From positions 1-13,798 of the forward strand of contig SKZM01000189.1 in NCBI GenBank assembly GCA_007127385.1: 13,798 nt of DNA, given 5' to 3'. The notes under the pieces are model-generated. The model was given only the letters and a program-made list of their open reading frames with translations. It was not told the origin of the DNA and made no database searches. Origin of the DNA: Methanosalsum sp. Its GTDB lineage: Archaea > Halobacteriota > Methanosarcinia > Methanosarcinales > Methanosarcinaceae. Position numbers and translations under genes: made by a program. Below, in pieces: positions 1-6,886 of the stretch. Position 1 is the stretch's first letter. Each line of letters begins with the position of its first letter.

Positions 1-1489
1 GAAAACACTTGCAGAAAAATGCCCCCTCCATGAAGCTGTCAATGACATGGTCATTCGCTACCTGCCCAGCCCGATAGATGCACAGGAAGGCAGGGTCAGT
101 GCAATATGGCATGGAGATGTCAGTTCCGAGATTGGACTGGCCATGAAAAATGCAGATGCAGATGCGCCACTTTCATTTATGGTCACGGATATTTCGATGG
201 ACCCCCATGCAGGTGAAGTAGCAACCGGCAGAATATTCAGCGGATCACTTTCAAGAGGTATGGAAACATATGTTTCCGGAATTGCCCAGAAAAACAGGAT
301 TCAACAGGTAGGTGTTTTCATGGGTCCTGAAAGGATTGAAGTGGAGAACATTCCGGCAGGAAACATTGCTGCTGTGACCGGACTCAAGGATGCTATCGTA
401 GGTTCAACGGTAACTACCCTGGAAGACATGACTCCTTTTGAAACTATCCGACATGCAAGCGAACCTGTTGTAACAGTTGCAGTTGAAGCAAAACATATGA
501 GAGACCTTCCAAAACTTGTTGAGGTTCTCAGACAGGTTTCAAAAGAGGACCCTACCCTCCAGATCACACTGAATGAAGAAACGGGTGAACATCTGATGGC
601 TGGTATGGGTGAACTCCATCTTGAAGTAATTGCTCACCGTATTCAGAGAGATAAAGGAGTTGAAATCTCGACTACGCCTCCTATAGTTGTATATAGAGAG
701 ACTATACAGGGCAAAGCAGGCCCGGTTGAAGGTAAATCTCCCAACAGACACAACAGATTCTACATTGAGGTTGAGCCTCTTGATCCTGAAATCAGGAAAG
801 CAATAAAGGAAGGGGAAATCTCAATGGACCTGCCGGAACTTGAGAGGCGAGAAAAACTGATGGCTCTTGGTATGAGTAAAGATGAAGCGAAGGGAATTAC
901 TGAAATATATGAGAGTAATGTATTCATAGATGTCACTAAAGGTATTCAGCATTTGAATGAAACAATGGAGCTGATCCTTGAAGGATTCGAAGAGGTCATG
1001 AAGGGCGGTCCTCTTTCCAGAGAACCATGTATGGGAGTTAAGGTAAGACTTGTGGATGCAAAGCTTCACGAAGATGCAGTCCACCGTGGACCTGCACAGG
1101 TAATACCTGCTTCAAGACAGGCCGTTCAGGCCGCAATGCTTATGGCAAATGATACTCTCATGGAACCTTATCAGAAACTGTTCATTCAGGTCCCACAGGC
1201 CCAGATGGGTGGTGCTACCAAAGAGATTCAGGGTAGAAGGGGAGTTATTCTGGATATGACCAGTGAAGGGGATATGACCAGTATCTCATCAAAGGTTCCT
1301 GTCTCTGAAATGTTTGGATTTGCCGGTGATATCAGGTCGGCAACAGAGGGAAGATCAATGTGGAGCACTGAATTTGTGGGATTTGAACCACTTCCGACAA
1401 ATATGATCCGGGAGGTTGTCAGCTCTATCCGAGAAAGAAAGGGACTGAAGAAAGAGTTACCACAACCATCTGACTTTATAAGTGCTTGA
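1..1489 (+). CDS. fusA: Translation elongation factor EF-2, 5'-truncated by window edge
   Basis: GTPase that drives ribosomal translocation in the cytoplasm. The open frame runs from base 2, so the true start lies outside the window. 495 residues are visible; archaeal EF-2 is about 730 residues, so roughly 235 N-terminal residues, including the GTP-binding motifs, are missing. Visible parts are domain II (from about [17 protein letters not shown]; later [14 protein letters not shown]), domain III (the stretch around GMGELHLEV), domain IV and the C-terminal domain V. The diphthamide-accepting histidine is expected at codon 1082-1084 within VHRGPAQV, which marks the archaeal/eukaryotic rather than the bacterial family. 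It ends in TGA 119 bp before EF-1alpha. The order EF-2, EF-1alpha, S10 is the usual archaeal 'str' cluster. The identification is firm; only the N-terminus is unseen. Confidence 0.97.
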   Translation, partial: KTLAEKCPLHEAVNDMVIRYLPSPIDAQEGRVSAIWHGDVSSEIGLAMKNADADAPLSFMVTDISMDPHAGEVATGRIFSGSLSRGMETYVSGIAQKNRIQQVGVFMGPERIEVENIPAGNIAAVTGLKDAIVGSTVTTLEDMTPFETIRHASEPVVTVAVEAKHMRDLPKLVEVLRQVSKEDPTLQITLNEETGEHLMAGMGELHLEVIAHRIQRDKGVEISTTPPIVVYRETIQGKAGPVEGKSPNRHNRFYIEVEPLDPEIRKAIKEGEISMDLPELERREKLMALGMSKDEAKGITEIYESNVFIDVTKGIQHLNETMELILEGFEEVMKGGPLSREPCMGVKVRLVDAKLHEDAVHRGPAQVIPASRQAVQAAMLMANDTLMEPYQKLFIQVPQAQMGGATKEIQGRRGVILDMTSEGDMTSISSKVPVSEMFGFAGDIRSATEGRSMWSTEFVGFEPLPTNMIREVVSSIRERKGLKKELPQPSDFISA

Positions 1490-1504
1490 AAGATCTAATG
1501 ACAG

Positions 1505-1551
1505 GTTTATATATATTGAACAGAATTTCAGAAAGGTTTAAACGTATAAAG
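1505..1551 (+). promoter_or_regulatory. Candidate promoter for EF-1alpha
   Basis: The 119-bp gap between EF-2 and EF-1alpha holds two TATA-like elements: an alternating T/A stretch at 1506-1517, and a second region at 1537-1550 with the palindrome GTTTAAAC followed by TATAAA. A start about 25 bp downstream of the second would give a leader of roughly 35-40 nt that keeps the GGAGG site. This suggests that EF-1alpha, a very abundant protein, has its own promoter inside the cluster. Inferred from base composition and spacing only. Confidence 0.45.
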
Positions 1552-1593
1552 AACAATTAGGCTCAAAACACATAGTTTGTTAATAGTAAGTAT

Positions 1594-1600
1594 GGAGGAT
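1594..1600 (+). promoter_or_regulatory. Strong ribosome binding site of EF-1alpha
   Basis: GGAGGAT matches the archaeal anti-Shine-Dalgarno sequence and sits 10 nt before the ATG at 1609. This fixes the start codon, and the next residues ([21 protein letters not shown]) match the family N-terminus. Confidence 0.8.
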
Positions 1601-1608
1601 TAAGAAAT

Positions 1609-2877
1609 ATGGCACAGAAACCCCACATGAATTTAGCGGTTATTGGTCACATTGACCATGGTAAGTCAACACTTGTTGGTAGATTGATGTTCGAATCAGG
1701 TGCGGTTCCATCCCACCTTATAGAAAAGTACAAAGCTGAAGCACGAGAGAAAGGAAAAGAAAGCTTTGCATTTGCATGGGTCATGGACTCCCTGAAAGAG
1801 GAAAGGGAGAGAGGTATTACTATCGATATTGCTCACAAAAGATTTGATACCGATAAATATTACTTCACCATTGTGGACTGTCCAGGACACCGTGACTTTG
1901 TCAAAAACATGATCACAGGTGCTTCACAGGCCGATGCAGCTATTCTTGTAGTTGCTGCTCCAGATGGCGTAATGGCACAGACCAAAGAGCATGTCTTCCT
2001 TTCAAGGACCCTTGGTATAAACCAGCTTATTATAGCAGTTAATAAGATGGACGATACAAAGTACAGTGAAGACAGATATAACCAGGTCAAAAAGGATGTA
2101 TCAAACCTTCTGGGAATGGTAGGGTTCAAGGCATCTGAGATCCCATTCATTCCGGTATCTGCTTATGTTGGTGACAATATTGCCAAGAAGAGTGACAACA
2201 CTCCATGGTATGATGGACCTACTATTTTGCAGGCACTGGATAATCTGAAAGAACCAGAAAAAGCTGACAACCTGCCTCTCAGGGTCCCTGTACAGGACGC
2301 CTACACTATCTCAGGTATTGGTACAGTGCCTGTAGGCAGAGTTGAAACCGGAGTTATGAAGAAAGGTGACAATGTTACATTTATGCCAACAGGTGCCAGT
2401 GGTGAGGTAAAATCAATTGAAATGCACCATGAAGAAGCACCTGAAGCACGTCCAGGTGACAATATTGGATGGAATGTAAGAGGTGTTGGTAAGACCGATG
2501 TAAGAAGAGGAGATGTATGTGGCCATTCCAAGAATCCACCTACTGTTGCAGAAGAATTTACAGCACAGATCGTAGTTCTGCAGCATCCTTCAGCAATTAC
2601 AGTTGGCTATACTCCTGTATTCCACTGTCACACAACACAGACCGCCTGTACATTTATGTCACTGGATAAGAAACTTGATCCAAAATCCGGTCAGGTTAAG
2701 GAAGAAAATCCAACATTTATCAAGGCGGGAGACGCAGCAATCATCACTGTTAGACCCACAAGGCCAATGGTGATCGAACCTGTAAAGGAAATACCACATT
2801 TAGGTAGATTTGCCATCCGAGATATGGGTATGACAATTGCTGCCGGTATGTGTATGAGTGTTAAGAAGAAAGAATAA
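1609..2877 (+). CDS. tuf: Translation elongation factor EF-1alpha
   Basis: GTPase that brings aminoacyl-tRNA to the ribosomal A site (archaeal counterpart of EF-Tu). At 422 residues it has normal archaeal length. The GTPase motifs are visible: P-loop GHIDHGKS at 13-20, switch-region RGITID near 69-74, DCPGH at 90-94, NKMD at 145-148, and the G5 SA at about 184-185. Domain II starts near 225 ([23 protein letters not shown]) and domain III near 320, ending in the conserved [16 protein letters not shown] region. ATG 1609 is supported by the upstream GGAGG. It ends in TAA, 33 bp before S10. Nothing is missing or odd. Confidence 0.98.
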   Translation: MAQKPHMNLAVIGHIDHGKSTLVGRLMFESGAVPSHLIEKYKAEAREKGKESFAFAWVMDSLKEERERGITIDIAHKRFDTDKYYFTIVDCPGHRDFVKNMITGASQADAAILVVAAPDGVMAQTKEHVFLSRTLGINQLIIAVNKMDDTKYSEDRYNQVKKDVSNLLGMVGFKASEIPFIPVSAYVGDNIAKKSDNTPWYDGPTILQALDNLKEPEKADNLPLRVPVQDAYTISGIGTVPVGRVETGVMKKGDNVTFMPTGASGEVKSIEMHHEEAPEARPGDNIGWNVRGVGKTDVRRGDVCGHSKNPPTVAEEFTAQIVVLQHPSAITVGYTPVFHCHTTQTACTFMSLDKKLDPKSGQVKEENPTFIKAGDAAIITVRPTRPMVIEPVKEIPHLGRFAIRDMGMTIAAGMCMSVKKKE

Positions 2878-2892
2878 ACACTCCTCCTTTAA

Positions 2893-3222
<330 letters not shown>

Positions 3223-3230
3223 GCTGGTGA

Positions 3231-3258
3231 TCTATAGTTATTGAATAATAACTATAGA
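3231..3258 (+). terminator. 12-bp perfect hairpin after the S10 gene
   Basis: A perfect inverted repeat: 3231-3242 (TCTATAGTTATT) pairs with 3247-3258 (AATAACTATAGA) around a GAAT loop. It begins 8 bp after the S10 stop. No U-tract follows directly, so it is more likely a 3'-end-protecting or processing hairpin than a bacterial-style terminator. A T-run (T3307-T3311 within CTCTTTTTAATTTTA) about 50 bp downstream is a plausible archaeal termination site. Confidence 0.55.
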
Positions 3259-3418
3259 AACACTAATATCAGTATGTTGCAGTATTTATTTCTGTATAGT
3301 GCACTCTTTTTAATTTTACTATTTATTCCATTATAAATTTAAAAATATTATTTTAGCAAGTGTTACACCTTGTCTTAAAAATGGTTTTGTTGAAAACAGA
3401 GGATACATGTTCAACTGT

Positions 3419-3452
3419 ACAATTCTGATTGTAGTGTATAACATCTGATTGT
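3419..3452. repeat. Tandem 9-bp repeat, candidate operator flanking a TATA-like box
   Basis: TCTGATTGT occurs at 3424-3432 and again, identically, at 3444-3452. The starts are 20 bp apart, about two helical turns. The first copy is part of a palindrome ACAAT-TCTG-ATTGT (3419-3432); the second has a one-base-shorter version ACAT-CTG-ATTGT (3441-3452). Between them lies GTATAACA (about 3436-3443), a TATA-like box whose predicted start site (near 3462-3468) is just upstream of or within the ribosome binding site of the small ORF. The layout resembles a dyad operator around an archaeal core promoter; function is inferred. Confidence 0.4.
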
Positions 3453-3535
3453 GCAGCGCGATTGGAGGTAAAATATGGCTTTTGCGACAAAAATGTGGAA
3501 CAAAAGGTAGGAAAAATAGGTGATGTCGCGCTGCA
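3452..3535. repeat. Long-range 10-bp perfect inverted repeat enclosing a micro-ORF
   Basis: TGCAGCGCGA (3452-3461) is the exact reverse complement of TCGCGCTGCA (3526-3535). The arms are GC-rich in very AT-rich surroundings. The 64-nt interior contains GGAGGT, an ATG and an 11-codon ORF ending in TAG. A competing pairing exists: GCGACA inside the ORF (3484-3489) matches TGTCGC (3524-3529), overlapping the right arm. In RNA this allows two mutually exclusive stems. It could be a structured leader, a small RNA, or a miniature element remnant. Confidence 0.45.
3475..3510 (+). CDS. Candidate 11-residue small peptide ORF (MAFATKMWNKR)
   Basis: ATG at 3475 is preceded by GGAGGT (3464-3469) with 6 nt between GGAGG and the ATG, one of the best ribosome binding sites in the window. 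The reading frame is 11 codons and ends in TAG at 3508. The peptide would be basic with one Trp. It lies wholly inside the inverted repeat 3452-3535. I know no family for it. It could be a leader peptide, a small regulatory protein, a decayed gene start, or chance. If TAG is sometimes read as pyrrolysine, three further in-frame TAGs (3517, 3538, 3541) come before TAA at 3559, which makes read-through to a real protein unlikely. Existence as a translated ORF is unproven. Confidence 0.3.
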   Translation: MAFATKMWNKR

Positions 3536-3548
3536 ATTAGTAGAATAG

Positions 3549-3577
3549 AGTTATTATATAAAAAAGTTATTATAAAT
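3549..3577 (+). promoter_or_regulatory. Tandem TATA-like promoter of tRNA-Arg
   Basis: AGTTATTATA is repeated exactly at 3549-3558 and 3565-3574, each copy continuing into a TATA-like stretch (TTATATAAA; TTATAAAT). A start about 25 bp after the second box would fall near 3598-3600, giving a short 5' leader before the tRNA at 3618, the usual arrangement for archaeal tRNA genes. Confidence 0.5.
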
Positions 3578-3617
3578 TATGGTGTATCTGTCTCTTTAAT
3601 TATTCAATATCCTGATG

Positions 3618-3689
3618 GGGCCTGTAGTGTAGTGGATAGCACATAAGCCTCCGGAGCTTATATCCTGGGTTCAAATCCCAGCAGGCCCG
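3618..3689 (+). tRNA. tRNA-Arg, anticodon CCG
   Basis: The complete cloverleaf is visible. The acceptor stem GGGCCTG (3618-3624) pairs with CAGGCCC (3682-3688), with discriminator G3689. The D stem is GTGT/GCAC, and the anticodon stem TAAGC/GCTTA (3644-3648 and 3656-3660) closes the loop CTCCGGA with anticodon CCG at 3651-3653, reading CGG (arginine). The T stem CTGGG/CCCAG (3665-3669 and 3677-3681) has loop TTCAAAT, and the variable loop is 4 nt. There is no intron, and CCA is not encoded. It lies 46 bp before the reductase gene start and may share a primary transcript with it. Confidence 0.97.
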
Positions 3690-3735
3690 TAAGCTCACAG
3701 CTATATGCTCAGAATGGATCAAGGTGGCTGGTTTA

Positions 3736-4935
3736 ATGGAATACGATATAGTAGTAGCTGGTGCCGGACCGGCAGGAAGCATTGCTGCAAGATATGCAGC
3801 TCTAAATGGTGCAAATGTCCTTCTGATAGAAGAACACGCATCAATCGGTTCTCCTGTAGAATGTACTGGCCTGCTGGGTACACGTGCCATTACTGAGTGT
3901 GACCTTGACCCATGCAATGATTTTATTCTCAATGAAATAAGTGGTGCCTTTGTTTATTCTCCATCAGGTCAATGCCTTGATATTGACGGTAAAAAGACAA
4001 AGGCCTATGTAGTTTCAAGAAAAGCACTGGATAAAAAACTGGTTTCTGCTGCTGTTGATGCAGGCGTTGATGTTTCTTTGAGAACAAAGCTGGTGAACAT
4101 TCACTGGTGTAATGATCATCAGGAACTTATAGTATTTCATAATGGTATTAAAAAGAAAATAAAAACACGTATAGTTATTGGAGCAGATGGAATCAAATCA
4201 AAGGTTGCTAAAGTATCAGGTCTTGGTAATGTAAAAGAGATCATTTCAGGGGTCCAGATCGAAACGCTTTATAGATCAAAAAACAGCAATTTTGTAGAAG
4301 TATTTCCAGGTTCTGTGGCGCCCGGTTTTTTTGCATGGACCGTTCCAGTAAACCAAAACATATCCCGAATAGGCCTTGGTATAAGTGGCATTGAATCATC
4401 AAATGCTCTTGGATATTTGAGATCCTTTCTTAATTCAAATTCCAATGTATTTGGCAGACATGGGGATTCTTTACTGGATGTTACAATTGGGGGGATACCT
4501 CTGGGCCCTCTCAAAAGAACAGCATCAGATGGAGTTCTTGTTGTAGGTGATGCAGCAGGGCAGGTAAAACCCACTTCAGGTGGAGGTATTTATCCCGGTG
4601 CTATATGTGCAAAGATTGCAGGAAAGGTTGCAGCAGATTCTGTTTCAGATGAAGATGCCAGCCTTGACTATCTTTGCCAGTATGAAAAAAAATGGCGCAA
4701 AGAGATTGGCCCGGAAATTGACATGGGAATGAAATTACATGAACTGGCAGGAAAGTTCACAGATGATGATTGGAATGATTTGCTCCGGTCAGTGAATAAT
4801 GCACATATGAAAAAAATGATCGCCCAATACGGAGATATTGATACACCATCTACACTTGTTAAAGAAATGCTTACTCTGCGTAATTCATTTCATTTGATGG
4901 GCCCGTTCAAGTCAGTTATCCGTGCGATTCTTTGA
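3736..4935 (+). CDS. Geranylgeranyl reductase family FAD-dependent oxidoreductase
   Basis: A 399-residue flavoprotein of the family that saturates isoprenoid chains, including the digeranylgeranylglycerophospholipid reductases of archaeal membrane lipid synthesis. The N-terminal Rossmann motif is GAGPAG at 9-14, with the acidic IEE ending the second strand at about 31-33. SPVECTG near 39-45 is the family's cysteine region. GADG at about 149-152 and GDAAGQVKPTSGGG at about 271-284 are FAD-contact motifs. FAWTVP followed by GLG (199-204 and 213-215) resembles the family's YxWxFP...GxG substrate motif with F replaced by V. ATG 3736 is chosen because AAGGTGG (3721-3727) precedes it by 8 nt; a GTG at 3724 would add four residues. 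Methanosarcinaceae carry several paralogs, so the substrate (archaeol precursor, quinone-like tail or other) is not settled. Confidence 0.85.
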   Translation: MEYDIVVAGAGPAGSIAARYAALNGANVLLIEEHASIGSPVECTGLLGTRAITECDLDPCNDFILNEISGAFVYSPSGQCLDIDGKKTKAYVVSRKALDKKLVSAAVDAGVDVSLRTKLVNIHWCNDHQELIVFHNGIKKKIKTRIVIGADGIKSKVAKVSGLGNVKEIISGVQIETLYRSKNSNFVEVFPGSVAPGFFAWTVPVNQNISRIGLGISGIESSNALGYLRSFLNSNSNVFGRHGDSLLDVTIGGIPLGPLKRTASDGVLVVGDAAGQVKPTSGGGIYPGAICAKIAGKVAADSVSDEDASLDYLCQYEKKWRKEIGPEIDMGMKLHELAGKFTDDDWNDLLRSVNNAHMKKMIAQYGDIDTPSTLVKEMLTLRNSFHLMGPFKSVIRAIL

Positions 4936-4963
4936 ATCGTTCATAGCCCAACAATGATAATCT

Positions 4964-4979
4964 GAGATTGAATCATCTC
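4964..4979 (+). terminator. Weak hairpin downstream of the reductase gene
   Basis: GAGAT (4964-4968) and ATCTC (4975-4979) can pair around a 6-nt loop in the AT-rich gap after the reductase stop. It may assist termination before the pst promoter. Only 5 bp, so support is weak. Confidence 0.25.
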
Positions 4980-4982
4980 TAA

Positions 4983-5010
4983 ATATTCTCTATATCCCTA
5001 TATAGAATAT
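4983..5010. promoter_or_regulatory. 28-bp near-perfect palindrome at the pst promoter (candidate operator/TATA)
   Basis: ATATTCT (4983-4989) pairs with AGAATAT (5004-5010). After a single C/T mismatch (4990/5003), TATA 4991-4994 pairs with TATA 4999-5002 around a TCCC centre. The right half (TATATAGAATATAAT) is a good TATA-box candidate and would give a start near 5030, leaving a leader of about 55 nt before pstS. A palindrome covering the TATA box is a typical position for an archaeal repressor. It could instead serve as a terminator hairpin for the upstream gene. Confidence 0.45.
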
Positions 5011-5040
5011 AATGAAAATAACTAAATACAACTCTTTATG

Positions 5041-5052
5041 TTAGAAGTCTAA
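5041..5052. repeat. Short palindrome TTAGA-AG-TCTAA upstream of pstS
   Basis: Five-base arms around AG. It shares the core AAGTCT with a second dyad, TAACA-AGTC-TGTTA, at 5961-5974 between pstS and pstC. Possible repeated regulatory site, but short enough to be chance. Confidence 0.2.
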
Positions 5053-5086
5053 CTGATCTGTGATTTATGTTTCAGGTTTGATGTCA

Positions 5087-5938
5087 ATGATAAGGCTAAA
5101 AATATTACATGTATTAATAATTATTCTTGTTATGTTGACCACCTTTTTCCTTCCCGGATGCCTGGAACGCCCGGGTGATGATACCCGGATGATGATCAAA
5201 GGATCAGATACTGTTCTGCCGCTTACTCAATTTGCAGCTGAAGAATTCATGCTAAAAAATCCGGATCTGACAGTTTCTGTAGCTGGTGGTGGGTCTGGTG
5301 TTGGAATTGCAGCACTTATTGATGGTGAGATTCAGGTGGCCATGTCATCAAGAGAAATGAGAGAATCAGAGGTCGAAGAAGCAAAAAATAAAGGAGTAAA
5401 TCCTGTGGAACATATTGTTGCCCTGGATGGTATTGTAGTTATTGTAAACCCGGAGAACGAGGTATCTCATTTGACCCTTGAAGAGCTTCGAGGAATATAT
5501 AACGGTTCCATCAGCAACTGGAAAGACGTAGGAGGCGAGGACCGAAGGATAAGCTCGATCACCCGTGACAGCAGTTCAGGAACCTATCAGTATTTCAGAA
5601 ATGAAGTGCTAAAAAACGATAACTTCCGTTCAGATGCATTATCCATGTCTGCGACCGGAGGCGTTGTACAGGAAGTATCTCAGAACAGAGGATCCATAGG
5701 ATATATTGGCTTTGCATATGCAACTGACCGAGTCAAAACTCTGGCTCTTGATACTGGCAATGGTCCTGTTGCTCCGACCCCTGCTACAATTGAAGATAGG
5801 GAATATCCTCTTGCAAGACCTCTTTACTATTATAGTCGTGATGATGTTTCGGGAGTTACAGTGCAATTTATAGATTTTCTCCTGAGTGATGAAGGTCAGG
5901 ATCTGGTATCAGAGATTGGCTATTTTCGTGTAGAATAA
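5087..5938 (+). CDS. pstS: Phosphate-binding lipoprotein PstS
   Basis: Extracytoplasmic substrate-binding protein that delivers inorganic phosphate to the Pst ABC transporter. It is 283 residues from this start. The N-terminus has basic residues (MIRLK), a hydrophobic stretch of about 18 residues and a lipobox-like LPGC with Cys25 as lipid-anchor candidate. Phosphate-binding family motifs are GSDTV at 39-43, GGGSG at 67-71, SSRE at 87-90 and RDSSSGT at 160-166. Start choice is uncertain: ATG 5087 has AGG 10 nt upstream, ATG 5081 is closer to it (4 nt), and GTG 5060 has no visible ribosome site. It is first in pstSCAB-phoU, 48 bp before pstC. Expression is probably phosphate-controlled through the palindrome at 4983-5010. 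Confidence 0.95.
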   Translation: MIRLKILHVLIIILVMLTTFFLPGCLERPGDDTRMMIKGSDTVLPLTQFAAEEFMLKNPDLTVSVAGGGSGVGIAALIDGEIQVAMSSREMRESEVEEAKNKGVNPVEHIVALDGIVVIVNPENEVSHLTLEELRGIYNGSISNWKDVGGEDRRISSITRDSSSGTYQYFRNEVLKNDNFRSDALSMSATGGVVQEVSQNRGSIGYIGFAYATDRVKTLALDTGNGPVAPTPATIEDREYPLARPLYYYSRDDVSGVTVQFIDFLLSDEGQDLVSEIGYFRVE

Positions 5939-5960
5939 AGGTTGATCATGATTTAAACCG

Positions 5961-5974
5961 TAACAAGTCTGTTA
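5961..5974. repeat. Short dyad TAACA-AGTC-TGTTA in the pstS-pstC gap
   Basis: Arms 5961-5965 and 5970-5974, just before the AAGGAG ribosome site of pstC. It may be a small intergenic hairpin that adjusts pstS mRNA relative to pstC, since binding protein is usually needed in excess. Weak on its own. Confidence 0.25.
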
Positions 5975-5986
5975 AAAGGAGATAAC

Positions 5987-6886
5987 ATGGTTTTTAAAAG
6001 GCAGCATAAAGAAAGATTACTTGAATCAACACTTTTTATTGTAAGTTCTATTACTATTATTATCCTTTTCCTGATATGTCTGTTCCTTTTCAGGGATGCG
6101 CTTATTCTTTTCAGGACCGAATCCTTAATTGACTTTATTTCTGGATCATTCTGGTATCCGACCTCTGAACCACCTCTTTATGGACTTCTTCCACTTCTTC
6201 TTGGATCACTGGTAGTGACTTTTGGAGCTATATGTATATCAGTTCCTCTGGGAATTACATCTGCAATCTACATTTCAGAGATCGCGAATCCCAAAATTGC
6301 CGATTTCCTAAAACCCTTTGTTGAAATTCTGGCAGGAATACCTTCTGTGGTATATGGTTTTTTTGGTCTTGTAGTACTTGCACCATATATTCAGAACCTG
6401 CTGGATCTTCCGACCGGCCAGGTGGCCCTTACAGGTTCCATCATGCTTGCAATAATGGCACTTCCTACGATCATCTCAATATCTGAGGATGCGATAAGTT
6501 CCATCCCTTCATCTATGAGAGAAGGATCTCTTGCCATGGGAGCAACCCGGTGGCAAACAATATACAAAGTAGTACTGCCAGCAGCACTTTCAGGTATTTC
6601 TGCAGCTGTGATGCTTGGAATGGGCAGGGCGATCGGAGAGACCATGACGGTGATGATGGTCACAGGCAATGCCGCAGTAATTCCGGGTATGCCTGAGGGT
6701 ATCGTTGAATCGGTCAGGACAATGACTGCGACAATTGCTCTAGAGATGGGTGAGGTGCCAATGGGAAGTGAGCATTATCATGCATTATTTGCAGTGGGCT
6801 CGGTACTGTTTATAATGACGTTTTTGATCAACTTGATTGCGGATCTGATAAAGAATAAATACAGGTTTAAACTGGAGGGTTCCTGA
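5987..6886 (+). CDS. pstC: Phosphate ABC transporter permease PstC
   Basis: One of two membrane subunits forming the phosphate channel. It is 299 residues with about six predicted membrane segments: near 16-36, 66-95, 117-135, 150-167, 197-215 and 265-287. The cytoplasmic EAA-type coupling loop is visible as EGSLAMGATRWQTIYKVVLP (179-198), followed by the conserved GRAIGETMTVMMVTGN. The start ATG 5987 has AAGGAG 6 nt upstream. The stop TGA overlaps the pstA ATG by one base (TGATG), indicating translational coupling and equal amounts of PstC and PstA. Confidence 0.96.
   Translation: MVFKRQHKERLLESTLFIVSSITIIILFLICLFLFRDALILFRTESLIDFISGSFWYPTSEPPLYGLLPLLLGSLVVTFGAICISVPLGITSAIYISEIANPKIADFLKPFVEILAGIPSVVYGFFGLVVLAPYIQNLLDLPTGQVALTGSIMLAIMALPTIISISEDAISSIPSSMREGSLAMGATRWQTIYKVVLPAALSGISAAVMLGMGRAIGETMTVMMVTGNAAVIPGMPEGIVESVRTMTATIALEMGEVPMGSEHYHALFAVGSVLFIMTFLINLIADLIKNKYRFKLEGS

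Larger units (their letters stand above)
3223..3617. other. 395-bp AT-rich intergenic region between S10 and tRNA-Arg
   Basis: No conventional protein gene and no recognisable stable RNA is seen. From left to right it contains the hairpin at 3231-3258, a T-run at about 3307-3318, an AT-rich stretch with a possible TATA box at 3338-3350, tandem 9-bp repeats at 3424-3452 flanking a TATA-like box, an 11-codon ORF with a good ribosome binding site at 3475-3510 enclosed by a 10-bp inverted repeat (3452-3461 and 3526-3535), and two tandem TATA-like boxes at 3549-3577 before the tRNA. Confidence 0.8.

Noticed and set aside
3441..3530. Box C/D guide RNA (GTGATGT and CTGA-like motifs near the stem)
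   Set aside because: The motifs are in the wrong order and spacing for box C ... D' ... C' ... D, and no convincing guide could be assigned.
3475..3561. Pyrrolysine read-through protein starting from the micro-ORF
   Set aside because: Reading through would need four TAGs decoded within 28 codons and yields a short peptide with no sensible composition.
3258..3617. Possible RNase P RNA or 7S (SRP) RNA in the intergenic region
   Set aside because: No conserved RNase P core (GAGGAAAGTC-like) or SRP helix motifs seen; composition is too AT-rich apart from the 10-bp arms.
3600..3932. 110-codon ORF on the minus strand across tRNA-Arg and the reductase start
   Set aside because: Its C-terminal half is the reverse complement of the tRNA (CWDLNPGYKL-type translation) and it overlaps a well-supported + strand gene; no ribosome site.
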